Below are positions 12,948 to 24,123 of a stretch of 64,000 nt of DNA, piece after piece. A program made the translations under genes and the position numbers. Source of the DNA: Calocera cornea HHB12733 (lineage: Eukaryota; Basidiomycota; Dacrymycetes; Dacrymycetales; Dacrymycetaceae). The number at the start of each line of letters is the position of its first letter. The first letter of the stretch is position 1. Below the pieces are notes generated by a model. That model was given only the letters and a program-made list of their open reading frames with translations. It made no database searches and was not told the DNA's origin. Location of the stretch: positions 37,312-101,311 of the forward strand of contig KV424033.1 in the NCBI GenBank assembly GCA_001632435.1. Reading direction: 5' to 3'.

Positions 12948-13565
12948 CCCTTTTTGCTCTGATTATCGCGCAGCAAATCAATCCGTGATAAGCGCCAATT
13001 TCGCTCGTCTGCATTTCTAGATTATTCGCATGTATCTCGCATAACGTAGCATATCATACCCGGTTGTACAACTAGCATATAATCCATGACCATCCTCCGA
13101 ATCGCCCAGATCGATTGCACTCCAGCCCAAAAGAAGCAGCGGGCGATGGGCTCGCGTGATTGCGCCTGACCTGAGCGTGCCGCGTGCCGGGTGTTGTTGA
13201 CCGCCCTGGCCCTGTGCTGCCCTGATCCCCACCTCGCCCCTCCCATCCCGACAGGCGCTACTTCGACTGTCGACCCACCCCTGCCAGCATACGCAACACC
13301 CCCGCTCGCCCATCAGACGAGTACCGACCCCGCGCAGTCCACTTCACACGTCATAGACAGCCGGGAACGCTTAGGGACGATCCTGGTGCTCGGCGGTACC
13401 GCCTGACCGACTCCTGACCTTCCCCTCCTATATCACCGCCCCACCCCCGCCTAGCGCGACACGCTGTACCACTACTGCCTGTCGCTCACGCACCCGATAC
13501 CCCTCGCGCTCCCGCTCATACCACACCCGCACCACGAAGCAATAACAGCCACGGCGCACTCTAGG
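12948..13565. other. Intergenic, Mo25 promoter region
   Basis: Between the Pol epsilon stop and the Mo25 start. The last 300 bases are C-rich and CT-rich on the plus strand, a composition frequent upstream of basidiomycete housekeeping genes. No other gene seen. Confidence 0.4.
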
Positions 13566-14839
13566 ATGAACTTCTTCAAGTCCCGGTCGCGCGGACCGAG
13601 CGACGTCGTCCGTGCGCTGCGCGACTCGATCGCCCGCGTCGATGGGAGCCCGCCGGGGGGCGATGCGCGCAGGAGGGCGAGCGAGGACGTCAGCAAATGG
13701 CTCGGCGCTATGAAGGGCATCCTATTCGGCGCTGATGGAGGTGCGTCCTCCGCTCGGATGCTCGGCCAGATCGAGATGCTGATAGCGCCTTTTGCGCGCA
13801 GACGAGCCCTCGCCCGAGCTAGTCGCCCAGCTCTCGCAAGAAGTCTACTCCTCCGACCTCCTCCTCTCCCTCGTCAACAGCATCTCCAAGTTCGACTTCG
13901 AAGCGCGCAAGGACGTCGCGCAGATCTTCAACAACCTCCTGCGGCGCCAGATCGGCTCCCGCTGGCCGACGGTCGACTACATCGCCACCCGCCAGGACGT
14001 CATCTTCGCCACGCTCGCGGGGTACGATAATGAGAGCGTCGCGCTCAATACGGGGATGATCCTGCGGGAGATGCTGCGGCACGAGCCGCTCACCAAAGTG
14101 CTGCTGTATTCCGACGAGTGAGCATACACACGCCTATATCGCCATGCATCGAGAGCTGACAGTCGACGCGCAGGTTCTACCAGTTCCCGGGGTACATAGA
14201 GAACACCACGTTCGGCGTGTCGTGCGACGCGTTCGCCAACTTCAAGGACACGCTCACGCGGCACAAGCAGATGGTGGCCGAGTACCTTGAGCAGAACTAT
14301 GATCGAGTGCGCGCCCTCCTTCCGCCCTACCTGCGTAAAGCATACTGACGCGCAGCAGTTCTTCCTCACCTACGCCTCGCTCGTCGCCTCGCAAAACTAC
14401 GTCACGAAGCGGCAGTCGCTCAAGCTCCTGGGCGAGATCCTCCTCGACCGTGCGAACTTCAACGTCATGACGCGATACATCGGGAGCGAGCAGAACTTGC
14501 GCACAATGATGAACCTGCTCCGGGATAAGAGCAAAAACATCCAGTTCGAGGCGTTCCATGTGTTCAAGGTAAGCATTCTGCCGTCCTCCCTGAGTTATCC
14601 GACTCAAATGCGCTCGGCGTACAGGTCTTCGTGGCCAACCCGAGGAAACCACCGCAGATCGAGAACATCCTGCGGCGGAACAAGGACAAGCTACTGAACT
14701 TCCTTCGCGACTTCCACAATGATCGCGAGGACGAGCAGTTCACGGTACGTTGCCTCCCCTCGTCTTATCATCTGCGACAACGCTGACTCTGCTACAGGAC
14801 GAGAAACAGTTCCTGGTCACGCAGATCCAGTCCCTTTGA
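13566..14839 (+). CDS. hymA: Mo25-family scaffold protein (CAB39/HymA)
   Basis: Armadillo-like scaffold that activates STE20/LKB1-type and NDR-pathway kinases; fungal members act in polarity and conidiation. Six exons: 13566-13740, 13802-14117, 14174-14306, 14359-14568, 14625-14744, 14798-14839, coding 331 residues, the usual family length. Diagnostic stretches include MNFFKS at the start, [50 protein letters not shown] and [12 protein letters not shown]. The fourth acceptor is a CAGCAG pair; the second AG restores the conserved NYDRFF and was chosen, while the first would insert one Gln. All introns have GT-AG ends. Identity is very likely. Confidence 0.95.
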
Positions 14840-15439
14840 GCTGCTGCATTTTCGTCGCTATCTTGGGTCTTGTGTTTCCTTCTACTTCGCTCTTCTGCAC
14901 CTCTTCCCGGTCTCGAATCTCCCAGCTCGCCTTCCGTGAGCCATCCAGTCCATCAGCGCATACCCATCCATGGTTCAGAACAACCAAGGACACTTCCAGT
15001 TCCATTTCCAGTTCCGGTCCCGGTACTTCTTCTTGCCCTTTCCCAGAGCCCTCGTCTCCTCCTCCTATTACTACCTTCGATCAGCGATCTGTCATCCTGC
15101 ATACCTGTAACATCATCCCATTTATTTTGGCCCCCATCCATGATCCATCATTCCAATTCTGCTTTCTTCCCGATTGCCTATCCTTGATTCTTCACTGGCC
15201 GTCGGTCTGCGCGAGGCTAAGTTATCGTCGGGCGCTGCAGGTCGGCGCTTTGACCCATTTGTGTGGGCGTACGGTAGCGTATGTACGGATACCTTCAGTT
15301 TGGCTCGAGATCGGACTGAGTGCGGAGCCGAGCGGAGCTCTGCCGGAGGAAACACTGAATTCAATGCACCGCGTGGTGACCTCAGCACTGTAATCCCTTT
15401 GTGCACGACGATCACGAAGACGGGCAAGGAAGACAAGAG
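14840..15439. other. Intergenic; start of duplicated unit
   Basis: From about 15095 the sequence resembles that upstream of the next gene (about 16870-17158). Shared blocks include CTGCATAYCTGTAAT, GGAGCCG with GCCGGARGAA, CGTGGTGACCTC and GCGACGATCACG. The duplication therefore includes the promoter. Confidence 0.6.
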
Positions 15440-16701
15440 ATGACGCCCGATATCGAATGCCCCTCGGCTTGCGTATCTCTCCCTGCGGACGTAGTCGACG
15501 CGGTGGTTGCGTACGTCGAGCGGCCGGACTTGTACAGCTTCTGCCTCGTCAACAGGACGTTCAACCAGATGGGCGAACGATACCTCTATCGCTCCCTCTC
15601 AATAACGAGAGACACCGGCATCCTGCACAACGTTCAGCTGTGTCTCACCCTCCTTCGTCGTCCCTCATTGACCCAGTGCGTCCGTTCCCTGACGCTTGAG
15701 GCGATTTGGGAATGGTACCCGGGCGGCCGGAGCACAGATGGACGTCTTCATTACCTCTGCATGGACGCTATCTTTCGGCTCTACTTTCGCATGCTCTATG
15801 CATTGAAGAACCTTGTCCATCTGCGCATGTTCTTCTGGGTCGAAACGATGGACCTGTGCTGTAACTTTGGGCGAGAACCGGGATGTGCGGGTCGAGCCAC
15901 TCCAATTCTTGTTCCAACAAGGCTGCTTCAGCTCATTGCAGTACTTGGATCTGTGGCATGGCATGGGAGGCCTATGGGAATTTCTCCACTGGCTCGGAAA
16001 CTCGCCCGCTGTCCTCTCCGGCCTTACGACCATCGAGGGCGATTTCGACAGCTGGAGGATTGCGCAACATCGGCCCATCGGGACTGCCATAGCCTCCCGG
16101 GGCTTGTCTGCCGAGCAATGTGGACCGGAAAGGATGGAACGTCACAGCATGTTCCTGTCGCAATCCACCGGCCCGCTGCTTCGTTTGGAGTTGGAGTTGG
16201 GGGAGAGCTTCAATCCAAACATTATGTCGCTCATCGCCCAGCAGTTTGAACATCTGCTGACGCTCGTACTCTTAGACGTCAGCATGAGCGAGGCGTTGGA
16301 AAGTTCGGTTCTGCCGGAGGACGACATGGTAGCTCATAGTTTTCCAGGATCGCTACATCACGACCTCCGACGCTCCTCAGCTCCCGCCCATTCAAATCCG
16401 GTCCTTAACACTCATTCTGCTCAAGGATGGTCGTTTCAGTCATAGCCGTGTGGACGTCACTTCACCCTCAGAAGTGTGGCGGCACATCATGCCGTTTGCT
16501 GGTACGATCTCTGCTGAAACGACGTCATTACGGACAGTGGCTTTCACCACTGTGAGGGTTCCGGCAGCCTCCACGGAGCCTCTTCATCTAAGGACGCAGA
16601 GACGGGTGAAAGAAGAGCGAACAAACGAATTTCGCAGGGACGCGTCTGGATGGAGCTACGCAGGGGACGAGCTTCCGACCGATGAATACCAACTATCTTA
16701 G
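15440..16701 (+). pseudogene. F-box-like protein, frameshifted copy 1
   Basis: First member of the tandem pair. It starts with an F-box-like segment (LPADVVDAVVAYVERPDLYSF) and then follows its neighbour. After DLCCNF (near 15865) the homologous frame shifts. Compared with the second copy, 47 bases are missing between the Cys-Asn-Phe codons and TTCCAACAA. Because 47 is not a multiple of three, the rest is read in another frame (FLFQQGCFSSLQYLDLW...). The counterpart of the copy-2 intron has only a poor donor (GTTCTG, about 16308), while the acceptor TTTTCCAG is kept. The C-terminal exon runs to the stop at 16701. The frame in use upstream ends at 16249 without a natural C-terminus. I infer a pseudogene; a truncated protein of about 270 residues is possible. 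Confidence 0.7.
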
Positions 16702-17158
16702 CTCCAAGGAGTGGACTCTGTTCCACTCGCCTGTCATATCATTGTGGCAGCAATTGATCACCTTCTATGAGCATCCAGTCCGTCGTCACATACTCATATA
16801 TACCTCCGAGGAACTAGGTGCATCTTCTTTCCTCGAAAAATTGTCTGCTTCCTGCTGCTTCGATCGCGACTGTTCGTCTGCATATCTGTAATGTCACCTC
16901 ATTTTGCCCCATTAACGTTCCGCTCTCGTTTTGTCCCGGATAACCGGCCGTCCGCCAGGTTAAATTACTGTATTGTCGCGCTTTACAAGTCAGTGCTTTT
17001 GACAACTTTGTGTAAGCGTATCGTCCGGAAGCTTGAGGTCGTCACGGTAACAACGGCGGAGCCGGACTTTGCCGGAAGGAACACTTGAATTCGGTGTACC
17101 ACGTGGTGACCTCCTAAATCATCCCTCTGTGCGCGACGATCACGGCCACAAGACAACA
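16702..17158. other. Intergenic between tandem copies
   Basis: 3' region of copy 1, then the duplicated promoter-like sequence of copy 2 from about 16870. No gene. Confidence 0.5.
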
Positions 17159-18513
17159 ATGTCCCCTGCTATCCAACGCATGTCACCCCATCCCTTCCTT
17201 CCTGCGGAGCTGGTCGACTCGATTGCCGCATATGCCAAGGAGTCAGACTTATACAGTTTCTGTCTTGTCAATAGGGGCTTCAATCGTATGGGCGAACGAT
17301 ACCTCTATCGATCAGTACGTCTGACGCCTAATAATGGCTTGAAGTGCAACATCGGCCTTTGTCTCACTCTGCTTCGTCGTCCGTCTTTGGCCCAGTGGGT
17401 CCGCTCCTTGAGCTTCGAAGTAACTCATCCATGGCACGGCGAAGACTGGCAGTGGCGCAAACAACCTATTCGCCACTTATCCAACAGCGCTATACGTCGA
17501 CTGTACTTTCGCACCATCTATGCGATGACGTGTCTCACACATATGACCTTGTACTTCTCGATCAGCAGCAAGGACCTGCTCTGCAATTTTGAACGCCTCA
17601 CCTGCCGACTCAAGTCGTTCACGTTCTCGGTACCGATACTAGCGATCGAGGACGTCCCCATCGACAAAGTGAAAGCTTTGTTCCAACAGCCATGTTTCAC
17701 ATCCGTGCAGCATTTGGCTATCCCATATGGCACACATGTTCTAGCACCAATATTGGACTGGCTGGGTGACACGCCCCTTGTCCTTTCCACTCTCAGTACC
17801 ATCGAGGGCAGCCTCGAGTGCTGGCGAATTGCATGTAATCGGCCAATCAAGACTGCTATGACCTCCAAAGGCTTGTTTGCCGACGCGTATGGCTCGGAGC
17901 TGAAGGCCGCCTACATCATGATGTTGGCGCGATCCACCGGTCCGTTGATTAGCTTGGAGCTGCGACTGCCGACCCTGGATCCAGTGGTCCTGTCTCTTGT
18001 CGGGCAGTACTTGGAGCAGCTTCTAACTCTGGTACTTCTGGACGTGGAGGCTGATAGTGTTTTGGTATGCTCAAGTTACCCCGAGGGATAGCTTTGTAGC
18101 TCATGATTCTTCAGGATTTGTATGGTGCGAAATCAGCACGGCAACTGCCACCTCTTGCATTCCGGTCTTTGACGCGGATTGTGCTCAAAGATGGACGTTA
18201 CAATCCTAGCAGGGTGGACGTCAGCTCTCCGGCGCAATTGTGGCGTCACATCATGCCGTTTGCCGTTGCAATCTCTTCGGAAACACCATCGTTGCGGACG
18301 CTGGCTTTTACCAGTGTTCTGACTGTGACCGCCTCCAGCAACCCTCTTCAATCCGTGACGTACACAAGCAAGGTGGAAGAATATCGAACAACGGAATTTC
18401 GAAAGGAAGAGTCTGGATGGAGCTACGCAGGGCGCCAACTTCCAACCCACATTTCCAATACTGGCATGAAGCGCCCACTCCGAGATCCAGATGCGCTGTC
18501 CAATGCCAACTAG
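17159..18513 (+). CDS. F-box-like/LRR-type protein, intact copy 2
   Basis: Intact member of the tandem pair; exons 17159-18064 and 18115-18513 with a 50-base GT-AG intron, 434 residues. The ATG at 17159 puts an F-box-like helix pair (LPAELVDSIAAYAKESDLYS) close to the N-terminus, as is usual in the large Agaricomycete F-box families. The rest has hydrophobic leucine-rich segments (LISLELRLPTL, LLTLVLLDVE) consistent with degenerate LRRs. By family, such proteins are candidate substrate receptors of SCF ubiquitin ligases; the target cannot be inferred. No Skp1-binding residues could be verified. Confidence 0.7.
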
Positions 18514-18643
18514 CCTGTAAGCGCCTTCCGAATAACAATGCATGTCTCAGCATTACCTCGATTACGATACTTTCACCGATGTGAGAAATGTTAGCGACGA
18601 AGACATTGAAATACTCACCTCCCGACCTGTGGTCTCGCACCAC

Positions 18644-19048
18644 TCAACGTGTCGTTTTCAGCCTGCACCAGCCAAGAATACGACTCCATTTTGTTCGGCG
18701 ATTGGTCTTCGCCATGAAGCGAGAAGTCGCGTGGAACTCCTGGAGACTGGCGTCGTCCAACTGCAAGACCTGTTCAACGACACGGTTCGCAAATGCGGCC
18801 GACTGGTCTCGATAGCGCTGCGAAGAGGCGCTATAGGACGTGAACGCGGGCGACGCTGGGCTTTGGACAGGACGGGTAGGTACAAGATGGGTGCCGACGG
18901 TCTGAATATGTGGCGGAAGAGGTGACGGGTTGCGGAAAGATGCGATCGCTGAGCGTCGGGCTGGAAAAACGTTGGCCGCGGGCATGTTGTCGAACTTCCG
19001 CTTCTTCCTCAACCTACGGCCAGAAGGGATAACCGGAGAGCGGGGCAT
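18644..19048 (-). CDS. Hypothetical small basic protein
   Basis: An uninterrupted 134-residue frame from an ATG at 19048. It is very basic at the start (GRRLRKKRKF, a possible nuclear localisation signal). A helical segment, ANRVVEQVLQLDDASLQEF, lies near residues 87-105. No domain recognised and no intron required. It could extend through a further exon: GTGAGT occurs at about 18627, beyond the stop. Support is limited to the open frame and composition. Confidence 0.35.
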   Translation of the reverse strand: MPRSPVIPSGRRLRKKRKFDNMPAANVFPARRSAIASFRNPSPLPPHIQTVGTHLVPTRPVQSPASPAFTSYSASSQRYRDQSAAFANRVVEQVLQLDDASLQEFHATSRFMAKTNRRTKWSRILGWCRLKTTR

Positions 19049-19854
19049 GTGTTGACTGCGTCGGATTCGCGACGTGGGGTAAAGTGAAGCAAGAGGGGTT
19101 GCGCCGGACCATCATTTATAGACTTATTTCTGTGGCAGCAGTAGGTCAGTGGCGAATGGAAAGGAGGAAGTGAGAGCCGAAGTTGAGCCAACGTTTGAGG
19201 GGTATGGTTGCTGCCGGTTATTGGCCACCTTCCTCACTCGACCGAAGTACTTTCAGGCCTTTAGGCAGTCAATCCGAGGTTGCTCATGCCGAGGTTCTGA
19301 GAGTCTAGAGAATCGATGCCGTTGCTAGGCCGAAAAACAGCCCTCTCCAATGGGCACGGAGGGGAAGGGATGATGATAGTGAACGCCAGACGTCTCCTTT
19401 CCACCGAAAACATGCTTGTTCCCTATGTAAGAGGTTGCCATCAGGTGAACAGGGGTTCGGCCAGGGGGGGGGGGGGGGGGGGGGGGAGGTCGAATGATGA
19501 GGGGCATCGACGGCCTTGATGCGTCGCTTGCTATGTATTGCTCCGTGGATAAGCCAAACATTCGCCTACAGCAGCAGCGACACGCGATGGCAAGTGCGTC
19601 ACTGTCCAACGATGGGAAATGCGCGGCATCGCTGGTGTTGCCGTCCTGCTCAGAAAGCAGCCGCGCTCGCGCGTTTCAAGGAGGGGAAATATCATACATT
19701 CAGAACACAGATCCGGACAATCATCCTCATACCGACTCATGACAATACGGGAAAGCGTGACAAGGCAAGTGGGAGTAGAGACAGTCGGGGGGCCGGGCGG
19801 TGTCTACGGCGCGCGCGCAAAAGGGGCTCGCGGGGTAGGAGCGCGCGAAAACGC
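19049..19854. other. Intergenic with G23 homopolymer
   Basis: No gene recognised. Contains a run of 23 G at 19464-19486 and probably the 3' UTR of the R-SNARE gene. Confidence 0.5.
19464..19486 (+). repeat. Poly-G run of 23
   Basis: Uninterrupted G homopolymer; the length may be assembly-dependent. Confidence 0.9.
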
Positions 19855-20378
19855 TTATTTGTGGAAGGACTTGACTATCGGGACGATGATGATGACGAGG
19901 AGGACTGCGATGCCGACACCGATGAGGATGCGCATCTACCAGACGGGTCAGCGAAGGTCGAAGAGTGCCTTCTCGTGTTTCCAGTGCGGACCGGAAAACA
20001 CGGAGAAGGCGCATATATGCAGACGAACGCACCTTCATGTCCTTCCACCACATGTTCTTCCGAACGCGGTTCGCGCCGCGCCTGAAGCCTTGTGCGGACA
20101 TGGCAAGGTTATCTGCATGGGATATGTCAGCTCGAAGTCGACGCGCACTTGTGAGACAACGGGGGCGTACCGGTCTTGTCGCGGAGCACGTCGATCCTTT
20201 CCCCTCGCTCGGCAACCTTGGTGATGTTCTCCCTCATGATGCCGACGGTGTCGTCAATCTGCTGCTGGATGGCAGCAGTCTTGCTGTTGCCCGGCGCTGC
20301 GGGGCCGGACGCAGCGGGTGGTGCTCCCGACGAGGAGCTGCCGCGCGGGACGTAGGGGTCGTATGGTTCGCTGGACAT
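19855..20378 (-). CDS. SNC1: Synaptobrevin/VAMP v-SNARE
   Basis: R-SNARE of secretory and endosomal vesicles, pairing with plasma-membrane t-SNAREs for fusion. Three exons: 20171-20378, 20033-20112, 19855-19935 (introns of 58 and 97 bases), 122 residues. After a Pro/Ser/Ala-rich disordered N-terminus, the SNARE helix runs from [19 protein letters not shown] through [15 protein letters not shown], with the zero-layer Arg in GERID. It continues into [19 protein letters not shown]. The WWKDMK juxtamembrane motif precedes a single C-terminal membrane anchor ([19 protein letters not shown]) and a four-residue luminal tail. Length and architecture match Snc1/Snc2. Identity is secure as an exocytic-type VAMP; the paralogue assignment is inferred. 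Confidence 0.93.
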
Positions 20379-21213
20379 GTTTGATTCTACGTGAAGAAAG
20401 TGCGCGTCAGAGCGTGTCCTGCACGGCTGACAGCAAAAGGACGTGCGAAGGTGGTGGTTGTATGAAAGAGGGGAGAAGAGGTGCTTACTTTGGCGGCTGC
20501 GTGGGTTTTGAGTGCTGCGGGTTGCAAGGAGAGATGCGGTGGAGACGGTGCGACGGTGGGCAGAGGCGGTGAGCGTTCGGGGAGCGGGAGCGGACGGTGG
20601 TCTTTGACACGCCTGCGATGACGACCCCCGCGCCCCTCGGCGCCACCCGGAAGGATTTATCCGGGGGCAGATTCACCACTCGGAAGGGGCCGGGCGCACG
20701 GCGCCGGCAAGCACCTAGCTCGCGTTTACGTCCGTTACTGCAACAGCTGTTTTGCAGATACAACCGGACAGCTGGTCCTTGCAGCTGCAGAACATTCCTA
20801 TGACATGATGACGTCCAACGTCAATGTTGCGTCTGCAACTTTCGATCACGTATTATTGATACTTTATGATTTTTCCCCATATTTTGGAGAAAAAAGAAAA
20901 AAAAACCTGTCCAAGCTGACCACTTTCTGTTTTTACGGAGCAAGAAACACGGATACAAATCTATATCAGCAGCAACATTGAGGACGAATCACATAACCCC
21001 GTTTGAATCCGTGGAAGCAGGTGGAACGTTGAGGCAGATGATCCGATATTTTGAATCCGTCACGGCTGCAAAATCATTGGGCATTCAGGTACCCCTCGAT
21101 TGCCTCCGTAGCGGGTGCTGTCGAAAGTGACACGCGGACGCGTTCGCCACTGGGCGCGATCTTCGTCTTCATCTTCGACTATCAATAAGCTGCTGGACAC
21201 TTATTCGAGCACG
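20379..21213. other. Intergenic; left edge of island
   Basis: The first half is GC-rich promoter of the R-SNARE gene. From about 20850 the sequence becomes AT-richer, with an A-rich run near 20890. No gene recognised. Confidence 0.4.
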
Positions 21214-23153
21214 ATGTCTGCTAGGGAGACAGCAGATGACTTCTTAGATTATGTGGCGTGGTCTGCTCGGAAATCGAAGAAATGGACGAAGATGATCGAA
21301 TCGGCAAAGTCGTATGTGATCGTGAGTAGGTAGATTCGTTTTCGCGTTCATCGACACTGAATCTCTTTGTAGAGGAAGATTACTGAGAAGCTCGACGATG
21401 ATATTACGCGATGGCCTCTTCTGACAAGAGAGATGAAGAAGATCATGGACCCGAAGTGGCTCAAGGATACCGAGACCAAGTGGAAGAGCCATCAAGGAGA
21501 AGCCGAACAGAGGATGAAGCCAAGCGAACGCTTCGGCGTCTATGTGAAAATGTCGACGGAGGGAGGCAATAAGTGGACTGAAGCTGTTTCGCAGAAGAAG
21601 AAGACTATCGAGGTGCGCTGCTTGATGTCTGTATCACGCTTATAAATGCTGACAGACCCTCGTAGAAAACTATCAAGGAAGTCATCGAGGGAGATATCGG
21701 GCAGTGGGATCGGATGACCGACAACATGAAAAAGCTGATGGACGCTGGCTGGAGGGAGTCGACCGAATTACTTTTTGGAGAGCACATGATGGCGTTGACC
21801 AAGGCAGTGAGTATTCAAAGGCCAAATATCAGAGTCATTCTGATCAGGATCTTACAGCTGGAGTCGTCTCAAGAAACTGGACCGGCAACGTCGCAAACGA
21901 AGCGGACAGTGAGTATTGATAGTGTGCATGAATTCTGGTACTAATGAAGACGCATAGATATCGGTCAACTCTAGCACGGGCGGTGACAATAAGGCTGACG
22001 ATAAGCCTGACTCCATCGCCTTTCATACGCGTAGTCAAACCACCTCCAGCATTCGAGTTATCGAACCAGAAGACGTCGGCCAAACTTTCAAGAAGACTGC
22101 TGCAGCCGCTGCGACTAACAAGAAGGAGTATCTGAAGATAGCTGTACCTTTCAACCCTGCGACACAGCATGGACGTACAAAAGCTATACCGGCAAGTATG
22201 AACCAAACCGTCTTGAAGCCGTCTATCAAGAAGTCTGATGGAACTACGCATATGATGCGCGTCGGGCCGAAACTATTTCTTAGCTTGGCCCAGCGGATTG
22301 TGATTGCGGACGTCCTTCCATCTGCAGACCGCATCGAGGTACCTCCCACTTATACAGATGCGGACGAGCCCGACGGAGCGGAGATTTTTGAAGGCTGGGT
22401 AAGGACGCAATATTATGTTGAAGACGACACACTGATCATCACCAGTGTCAATACTGTATCGATAAGTGGAACGAGGATAAACTGAAGCATCACAAAAAGC
22501 GCTCGGAGCGTACAATGTGCGGTGGACCTGTGATGGACACCGACAAAGCACATTTCGGGTGTTGGACTTGTCGTGCTAAGCGGAGCAACCAAGGCGCATG
22601 TCCGTTCTACAAGGGTGCGAGTCTACTTTACCTTTATGTGGAAACATGCTAACGCAGATAACAGCATACAAGGAAGCTTACGATCGCGTGAAAGAATCAG
22701 GAGGAGATGAAGAGCGTACTGAAGGTGCCATGAAGAAACGAAAACGCGAAATTGAAGCCGCACGAGAGTCCGATGACACCAAACCGAGGAAGAGGCGCAA
22801 GCAGCGACGCTACGGCGAAGATGGCGATGAAGTCGAATACGACGATCCTGACGATCACAATGCGGGCGACGAGCGGGACGATGACGAAGGCGGAAGGGCT
22901 GAGCATGATGAAGACGATCTGAAGCACCGTTTGGCCTTTGGTAGGCTAAGCCAACTACGTTACTGAAGGCAAGCTGAATAATGAGGAAGCAGGTAACCTT
23001 ATCAGCGAGCTGAAGCAGCATATCGTCCCGTTGAAGACGGAGATGAAAAAGTTGAGGAAGAAGCACAACAATCCCGAGATCAACGATCTAGATGATAATG
23101 TCCATCATATCAGCTCGCTTTTGAAGCAATGGGATAAGAAGATGGAAGCGTGA
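21214..23153 (+). CDS. Cysteine-module family protein A
   Basis: Function unknown. Eight exons (21214-21321, 21373-21612, 21666-21806, 21858-21908, 21958-22398, 22446-22614, 22665-22940, 22993-23153) give a closed 528-residue frame. Two related helical modules open the protein: ITRWPLLTREMKKIMDPKW and IGQWDRMTDNMKKLMDAGW. A Ser/Thr-rich linker and LPSADRIEV follow. The six-cysteine module has spacing C-x2-C-x20-C-x13-C-x2-C-x9-C, with CGGP at the third Cys; its first Cys is the first codon after an intron that follows a Trp codon (GW|CQYC). A basic, nuclear-signal-like stretch (KKRKREIE, KPRKRRKQRR) and an acidic region come next. The C-terminus is a predicted coiled coil (LISELKQHIVPLKTEMKKL). 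It may be a nuclear DNA-binding or scaffold protein (inference). Family members B, C and D lie in the same island. Confidence 0.75.
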
Positions 23154-23600
23154 GTCGAGGCCGAGCTGTGTTCTAGTGGGAAAATATGGAGCGCCATGAT
23201 TTCTGTTTCTAAACGTGCTGTACACGATGAGTTGATGTATCTGTCAACCAAGAATGTGCCGTGTCACAATTCATCTTTCTGATAGTTCTAGATACCTTGA
23301 CAATAGATCTTCGGTCATGTCCATTGTTAGTGAACGAGCGAGTCGCGTCTTACGAAACATAGTCCAGATTCCTGACGACCGCTGATGTTCAGGACAATAT
23401 CAAGGAGTATCACTGTCCAAACGGACGTGACTGCATCTGACAACGCATATAAGGTGACAACAACGAGGTCCACAGGCGACATTCTTATTCAGCTATCTAC
23501 TGTCTGTTAAGAAGACATGTTTAACGATTCTGCAGGAGGAGACTTCTTATTCGAAAAGCATACAAAAGAAACAGAGTGACAAATCAGTGTAACAACGACC
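23154..23600. other. Intergenic, convergent gene ends
   Basis: Between the 3' ends of gene A and the DUF6914-like gene. AT-rich; no gene seen. Confidence 0.4.
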
Positions 23601-24123
23601 TCAAACGGAAAAAGAGGAACTGTAGACACCGCCAACGAGACCCGATCCTACGTTGTCAGCATGACGCGTAGCCAACATAATCCCCTCATTTTGAAGTCCG
23701 TCAATATCGGTGCATCGAATGATGCCGCGATTGTTGAGAAGCCGGATAGCGGCGCGAACCCAAATGCGACAGGTGAATTCGACATTGCCTTCCTCGATGG
23801 GTGTAGTCATTGGAAGTGTGGACAGCAGCGTATTCAGATGCACTGTAAATCGATGAGTAATAGCGCACTAACTGTGACACAACGAACGCACCTTGGTCAT
23901 GATAATTGCTGATCTTCACCGCAATCACAGAGGTGTTCGACATGACCATATCCCAAAGACGATATTCGTACATCCAACCGGGTCGCTGTGTCGCATGAAA
24001 GAGGTAAGTTTCTTCAGACGTCGTATCCGTGGAGCAGAGCATCCAATGGAAGGTACCGGGTTCCATGCGATAAGACAGCACCAAGTAAAGACCAGTGACA
24101 ACGTCGTCGGCGTTCAGAGGCAT
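23601..24123 (-). CDS. DUF6914-like small protein
   Basis: Two exons, 23892-24123 and 23601-23842 (49-base intron), coding 157 residues; the start is the first ATG in frame. The pattern LYLVLSYRMEPGTFHWMLC, FHATQRPGWMYEYRLW and VIAVKI is followed in the second exon by EFTCRIWVRAAIRLLNNRG, then CTDID. This is the pattern I know from the DUF6914 family common in Agaricomycetes, whose function is unknown. An FHW motif and a later Cys in TCRIW are the best candidates for conserved functional residues. Assignment is by remembered family pattern and needs a profile search. Confidence 0.65.

Larger units (their letters stand above)
15095..18513 (+). repeat. Tandem duplication of a 1.7-kb gene unit
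   Basis: Two head-to-tail copies of about 1.7 kb, each with promoter, F-box-like gene and 3' part. The copies begin near 15095 and 16870. Proteins share blocks such as DLYSFCLVNR, MGERYLYRS, LCLTLLRRPSL, TSPSEVWRHIMPFA versus SSPAQLWRHIMPFA, and SGWSYAG. Confidence 0.8.

Noticed and set aside
19494..20224. Plus-strand frames opposite the R-SNARE gene
   Set aside because: The minus strand has a complete spliced VAMP with its membrane anchor; the plus frames lack domains.
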